The position numbers and the translations under genes are program-made. 47,705 nucleotides of DNA from Vicinamibacteria bacterium (GTDB lineage: Bacteria > Acidobacteriota > Vicinamibacteria > Vicinamibacterales > UBA8438), in the NCBI GenBank assembly GCA_022820825.1, contig JAJEEU010000108.1, forward strand, positions 1 through 47,705, given 5' to 3'. A model generated the notes under the pieces. That model ran no database searches. It saw nothing but the letters and a program-made list of their open reading frames with translations, and was not told where the DNA came from. Each line of letters opens with the position of its first letter. The stretch's first letter is position 1. Below are positions 44,432 through 47,705 of this stretch, one piece after another.

Positions 44432-44830
44432 TCACTCCTGCGGCCCATCCGAACGCGGCCACCACAGCGAACCGACCACCCAGCCGATGTCCACCCGCTC
44501 GCCCCGCCAGGCCGGCGTGCCCGTCTGCGAGTCAACGGTGACGCCCTCCTGATCGAGCCGCTCCGTAACCGGCTCCAGAGGCGCGCCCGTCCACAGCGGC
44601 GGCGGGGCCGCCGGGAACGCCCCCCGTCCGGCCGCCAACGTCGAGGATCTCACCGCTTGGGCCGTGCTGCATCTCGACCGTCGCCGCATCTCGACCGTCG
44701 CCGCTTCGCGGGCTAGCCGCCGCGCCGTCTCCGCCGAAACATGGATGCCGCCGGCTTCGTCCAGCACGGTCTGGCTGCAAGCGGTGGGCTCTGCAGCAGC
44801 CTTCGGGTTCGGCCCCGGGCACCGCCGCGA
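44432..44830 (-). pseudogene. Degraded DUF222/HNH endonuclease (13E12-like) gene
   Basis: On the minus strand, frame one reads GGIHVSAETARRLAREAATV and then EM, the typical segment ahead of the HNH part of DUF222 proteins (usual: 'VSAETARRLACDA...VE..HGP.G..LDVGRRTR'). After a frame change the next frame gives ATVEMQHGPSGEILDVGGRT, and the first frame is used again for PLEPVTERLDQEGVTVDSQT near the end. The HNH core (D-x-H-H..W..GG.T...N) is absent. The frame change coincides with a perfect 17-bp tandem duplication at 44669-44702. No intact product is possible. The start is not defined; the upstream limit is approximate. Confidence 0.65.
44669..44702. repeat. 17-bp tandem duplication inside the HNH remnant
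   Basis: GCATCTCGACCGTCGCC occurs twice, back to back (44669-44685 and 44686-44702). Removing one copy restores the frame between RRLAREAATVEM and QHGPSGEILDVGG, so the duplication is the lesion that shifted the frame. Confidence 0.85.
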
Positions 44831-45128
44831 CGACCGGCGAAGCCGCCGTCCGCCGCCGGCCGGCGTTCGTATATGGACTCCTCCATGAGGGAACCTCCAG
44901 GACTTGCGACGGAAATATCCCGTAACCGCGTCGTCCGCCTCCCTGGCACTGACGTTCCAGAATCCGACTGACCGACCAACGGTCGCGATTCTTCGGGACC
45001 CGCCAGATTCCCGGAATCAGAGCCCGTGAGCGCCAGTCCGAGGCGCAGAACGCGGCCTTAGAGATGACGTACAATGCTGTAGCCGATGAGCCTCGGTGGG
45101 CGCGCCGTTGGCTCCGTGCCGATGCGTT

Positions 45129-46691
45129 ATGACTGCCCCGCCCGTTGACACTCTCTGCTACGGCGACTGTCTGGACTGGATGGCACGCTGGGACGATGCC
45201 ACGGTCGACTTGGTCTACCTCGACCCGCCGTTCAACTCGAACGCCAGCTACAACGTGCTCTACGCTCGGGACAGCGCTGGCGGCGCGCAGACACGGGCGT
45301 TCGCGGACACGTGGTCTTGGGATGCCGCGGCCGGCGAACGGCTGGCGCGGTTCGAAGGGGGGGCGGCGCGCCCAGCGCATCGGGCCGTCGTCGGGCTGGC
45401 AGGGATTCTCGGGCCGTCCGGCATGCTCGCCTACTTGACCTACATGGCCGAACGGCTGGAGCACATGCACCGGTTGTTGAAGCCGACCGGCTCGCTGTAC
45501 CTGCACTGCGACCCGACGGCGAGCCATTACCTGAAGGTGTTGTGCGACGCCGTGTTCGGGCCGGAGAACTTCCGAAACGAGATCACCTGGCGCCGCTCTA
45601 ATCCGAAGAGCCTGATCACGATCAACTTCCCGAATTGCCGGGACACCATCCTCCGGTACGGCAGGACGGCAGACTGTTCGTTCAACATGGTCTACGCAGA
45701 GCATGACCCGGAGTACGTCAAGCGAGCGTATACCCACCGGGACACCAAGGGGCGGTATCGGCTTCTGCCGCTTCTGAATCCGAATGACGACCGGCCCAAC
45801 TTGACGTACGAATTCCTCGGCGTGACGCGGGTGTGGCGATGGACCCGCGAGCGGATGCAGGCCGCATACGAGGCAGGTATTGTCGTTCAGACGAAACCTG
45901 GCGCGGTGCCGCAGTACAAGAAATACCTGCATGAGTCGCGCGGCCGGACGGTCACGAACGACTGGCACGACATTCGACCCGTGGCGGGTAACGAAGAGCT
46001 CGGCTACCCGACGCAGAAGCCCCGCGCCCTGTTGGAGCGCATCATCGCCTCGTCGTCGAATGAGGGCGACCTGGTATTGGACCCGTTCTGCGGCTGCGGC
46101 ACGACGGTTGATGCCGCGCGCCGGCTGAAGCGCCGATGGTGCGGCATCGACATCTCCGCGTTCGCCGTGGAGTTGGTACGGGAGCGCCGCCTGAAGGACC
46201 CGGCGATACCGACGCTCGGCATTCCGGCCGACCTAGTGGGCGCCAGGAAGCTCGCCGCTGAGCAACCGTTCGCGTTCGAGTCGTGGGCGGTCACGCGGCT
46301 GCCGGGCTTTGCGCCCAACAACCGGCAGCGGGGCGACGGAGGCGTGGATGGGCGCGCCACGCTCGCCGTTGCCCCCGACGATGCCGATTCCCGGCTCGCC
46401 TTGGCCCAGGTCAAGGGCAGTCGGTCATTCAACCTGTCACACTTCCGGGATTTCCGGCACGTCCTGGAACGCGAACGTGCCGCTTTGGGCTGCTTCGTGA
46501 CTCTCGAGCCTGCGCCGCCACGCCCACGGGCGGACGCAAAAACGGCCGGGCGCGTACACGTTGAAGGCCAGCCGTACGACCGACTGCACCTGTGGTCGAT
46601 GACGGACTACTTTGACCGCCGCTGGCCCGTGCTGCCGGTGATGACGGATCCGTATTCCGGCCGTCCGCTCAATCAGCCCGGCCTGTTCTGA
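45129..46691 (+). CDS. DNA methyltransferase (beta class) fused to an Mrr-like nuclease domain
   Basis: A 520-residue cytoplasmic protein. The catalytic motif IV is D32-P-P-F in LVYLDPPFNSNASYN, and the AdoMet motif I, DPFCGCGTT (318-326), comes after it: order beta (N4C/N6A). The target-recognition part lies between, about 130-280. The methylase is followed (from ~375) by a second domain: FAFESWAVTRLPGFAPNNRQ, then GDGGVDG with D403, and LALAQVKGSRSFNLSHF with Q427-V-K429. This D...QxK arrangement is the PD-(D/E)xK fold of Mrr-type nucleases. One chain may therefore both modify and cut. It is followed by a PLD-fold nuclease gene after 38 bases. Start: ATG at 45129. Confidence 0.9.
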   Translation: MTAPPVDTLCYGDCLDWMARWDDATVDLVYLDPPFNSNASYNVLYARDSAGGAQTRAFADTWSWDAAAGERLARFEGGAARPAHRAVVGLAGILGPSGMLAYLTYMAERLEHMHRLLKPTGSLYLHCDPTASHYLKVLCDAVFGPENFRNEITWRRSNPKSLITINFPNCRDTILRYGRTADCSFNMVYAEHDPEYVKRAYTHRDTKGRYRLLPLLNPNDDRPNLTYEFLGVTRVWRWTRERMQAAYEAGIVVQTKPGAVPQYKKYLHESRGRTVTNDWHDIRPVAGNEELGYPTQKPRALLERIIASSSNEGDLVLDPFCGCGTTVDAARRLKRRWCGIDISAFAVELVRERRLKDPAIPTLGIPADLVGARKLAAEQPFAFESWAVTRLPGFAPNNRQRGDGGVDGRATLAVAPDDADSRLALAQVKGSRSFNLSHFRDFRHVLERERAALGCFVTLEPAPPRPRADAKTAGRVHVEGQPYDRLHLWSMTDYFDRRWPVLPVMTDPYSGRPLNQPGLF

Positions 46692-46705
46692 GAGACGTAG
46701 GAACG

Positions 46706-46723
46706 CCCGCCCCCTAGGGCGGG
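46706..46723 (+). promoter_or_regulatory. Small hairpin just before the PLD nuclease ribosome site
   Basis: CCCGCCC (46706-46712) can pair with GGGCGGG (46717-46723) around CCTA. It touches the GGGGA that would serve as ribosome site for the ATG at 46730, so it could limit translation of the nuclease. It may also act as a terminator-like stem after the methylase gene. Confidence 0.35.
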
Positions 46724-46729
46724 GACCCG

Positions 46730-47569
46730 ATGACGAGTGCGTTCGCTACCAGTGGAATAGCAGGTACTACCTACAAGGCGCTGTTCCGCAAGCAGATACT
46801 GCGTGCGAGACCGCGTGTCGTCGGCATGGCCGTCGCTTACGTTTCTGCGACCGGCTTCAGCCTCGTCAAGAGCATCCTTGATGAAGGACGCGTCGACGAA
46901 GTCAGACTGGTCACCGGGATCAGCGACGCTGTGACCCATCCCAGGGCATTGCGCAACGCCGTGGACAACGGCTGGAATGTCCGCATCGCCAATACTCCAG
47001 ACCGAACGTTCCACCCAAAGCTGTACGTGGGCGCGGCCCGATTCGATGACGAAGCTGGCGTTTCGGATGTTTCTCTTGCGATCGCCGGATCGGCGAACAT
47101 CAGCCATGCCGGATTCCTGACGAACGGCGAATGCGTATTCTGGAGTGCTGCTCCGCAACACCGTCGGTCCGCGGGCCAAGCTTGGCGCGAGTGCTGGAAT
47201 GCCGGTGTCGAGGCCACCGCCGAAAGAATTCAGGCGTACGAGGAGGTTTTCGCGCAGCGAAATCGACAACGGAGATCCAGCGACCTTGTTGTCCTGGGCA
47301 TTGCCGACAACTTTCCGGACAAGACCGACGGGACACCGACGAGAGGCATCCGCGGCCCCAGGCCCGAGCACAGAGCGATCTCGGAAGCCACCGCTTCCGC
47401 GGCGTGGGCGGGCTTGGAGTCGTTCACGGGTGAACGCAGGCTTCAAGTCGAGTTTCCCAGGGTAGCCGGAGAAGTCCTTGCCCGTATTCTTCTGGACTTC
47501 TCGGACGACGATTCGGTGGAAATCCTCTGTGCCGATGGCGAACGCCGCGAGTTCATGTACAAGTACTAG
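46730..47569 (+). CDS. PLD-fold nuclease (BfiI/NgoFVII-like), probably truncated
   Basis: A 279-residue protein with one phospholipase-D-type catalytic site: H95-P-K97-LY in TFHPKLYVGAARF, then GSANISHAGFLTNGE with N123 and E134. The order H..K..N..E with single HxK motif is that of PLD-family restriction enzymes (BfiI, NgoFVII), which work as dimers and need no metal. The C-terminal part (ESFTGERRLQVEFPRVAGEV, LLDFSDDDSVEIL) resembles the beginning of a DNA-binding domain and stops abruptly at TAG 47567-47569, just where an IS end begins. I think the original was longer and the IS cut it. It follows the fused methylase by 38 bases. Confidence 0.78.
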   Translation: MTSAFATSGIAGTTYKALFRKQILRARPRVVGMAVAYVSATGFSLVKSILDEGRVDEVRLVTGISDAVTHPRALRNAVDNGWNVRIANTPDRTFHPKLYVGAARFDDEAGVSDVSLAIAGSANISHAGFLTNGECVFWSAAPQHRRSAGQAWRECWNAGVEATAERIQAYEEVFAQRNRQRRSSDLVVLGIADNFPDKTDGTPTRGIRGPRPEHRAISEATASAAWAGLESFTGERRLQVEFPRVAGEVLARILLDFSDDDSVEILCADGERREFMYKY

Positions 47570-47705
47570 AACCTATCTCAAAATCGTTTGAACAATATCA
47601 GCAATGAGGCGAGCTGCACGAATCCCAGAAAGTTCGCCGGGTAGTACTCCCAGCGCGTCACAATGCGACGCTGCCATTGCAGCCACGCAAAGAAACGCTC
47701 CACCT
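47570..47705 (-). mobile_element. End of an IS5-like element
   Basis: The sequence beyond the nuclease stop reads, on the minus strand, as the C-terminal end of a transposase and then a short non-coding end with AGATAGGTTCT (on the minus strand, 47569-47579). Only one end is inside the window. The outer boundary is probably at 47566-47570, in a CTAG. The other end and the target duplication cannot be seen. Confidence 0.65.
47578..47705 (-). CDS. IS5-family-like transposase, C-terminal fragment at window edge
   Basis: The minus frame is open from the right edge to the TGA at 47578-47580: VERFFAWLQWQRRIVTRWEY followed by YPANFLGFVQLASLLILFKR and F. This matches the last helix region of IS5-type DDE transposases ('ER.FAWL...RR...RWE....NF.GF..LA...I.L...'), after the catalytic glutamate. 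The remaining ~200 or more residues lie outside the window. Whether the full gene is intact is not known. Confidence 0.75.
   Translation of the reverse strand, partial: VERFFAWLQWQRRIVTRWEYYPANFLGFVQLASLLILFKRF

Larger units (their letters stand above)
44312..45128. other. Intergenic/accessory stretch with a broken gene and no intact gene
   Basis: About 820 bases between the antiporter and the methyltransferase. It contains a degraded DUF222/HNH-type gene on the minus strand (see the pseudogene), a 17-bp tandem duplication, and no intact open frame I believe in. No tRNA or clear promoter is seen. Base composition appears lower and less regular than in the rest of the window, which fits a small acquired island. 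Confidence 0.6.

Noticed and set aside
44293..44535. Short minus-strand frame after the antiporter
   Set aside because: No motif, no ribosome site, overlaps the antiporter end; treated as chance.
44532..45968. 478-codon minus-strand frame crossing into the methylase
   Set aside because: Covers the methylase in antisense; only its last ~60 residues hold real coding memory (the HNH remnant).

Overview
The window is a GC-rich chromosomal stretch, by eye well above 65% G+C for most of its length. The gene content points to an Acidobacteriota-like bacterium, probably of the Vicinamibacteria type. The evidence is a secreted VWA protein of the kind common in that phylum, two secreted proteins joining a carboxypeptidase-regulatory-like domain to TPRs, many Sec-exported proteins and lipoproteins, two PQQ-type beta-propeller dehydrogenases, a cytochrome c/copper monooxygenase fusion, and a small secreted OB-fold-like protein. 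This lineage call is an inference from gene families; no rRNA is present.

Layout. 1-2.6 kb: end of a di-haem peroxidase gene, two small exported proteins, an internally deleted endonuclease III pseudogene and a TetR regulator. 2.7-5.1 kb: an exported PQQ dehydrogenase and an exported VOC protein. 5.1-9.4 kb: peptide deformylase and an M20 peptidase, facing a SirB1-like protein, a HAD phosphatase and a DUF1684 lipoprotein. 9.4-14.7 kb: a fatty-acid beta-oxidation operon in the order fadN-fadA-fadE, with a strong terminator separating it from the next unit upstream. 14.7-20.2 kb: two tandem copies of a divergent pair, a TPR protein on the minus strand and a serine hydrolase on the plus strand. 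The second hydrolase is fused to a NamZ/DUF1343 muramidase domain. 20.2-23.3 kb: a haem A / cytochrome oxidase assembly operon (copper-site lipoprotein, heme A synthase, heme O synthase, DUF420). 23.5-27.2 kb: trehalose-phosphatase, a small c-type cytochrome, an M23 peptidase, tRNA-Glu(CUC) and an exported HpcH/HpaI aldolase whose only usual start codon lies inside the tRNA.

27.2-30.6 kb: an operon for a cytochrome c/copper type II monooxygenase, a secreted protein of unknown function and an amidohydrolase lipoprotein. 30.7-33.9 kb: sodium:solute symporter with DUF3311 partner, an HD-domain hydrolase and a VWA protein. 34.0-39.5 kb: a DUF3347 protein overlapping a secreted PQQ-type sugar dehydrogenase, then cobalamin-dependent methionine synthase (metH). 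39.5-44.3 kb: a VapC/FitB-type toxin-antitoxin pair with a clear operator, an Fpg/Nei DNA glycosylase, a GNAT, a SpoU rRNA methyltransferase and a cation/H+ antiporter.

44.3-47.7 kb is an accessory island. It holds a broken DUF222/HNH endonuclease gene, a DNA methyltransferase fused to an Mrr-like nuclease domain, a PLD-fold (BfiI/NgoFVII-like) nuclease, and the end of an IS5-like transposase that appears to have cut the nuclease short. The methylase-nuclease pair is the best candidate for an unusual defence system here. The doubled TPR/serine-hydrolase module and the copper/cytochrome monooxygenase operon are the most interesting metabolic or envelope loci.
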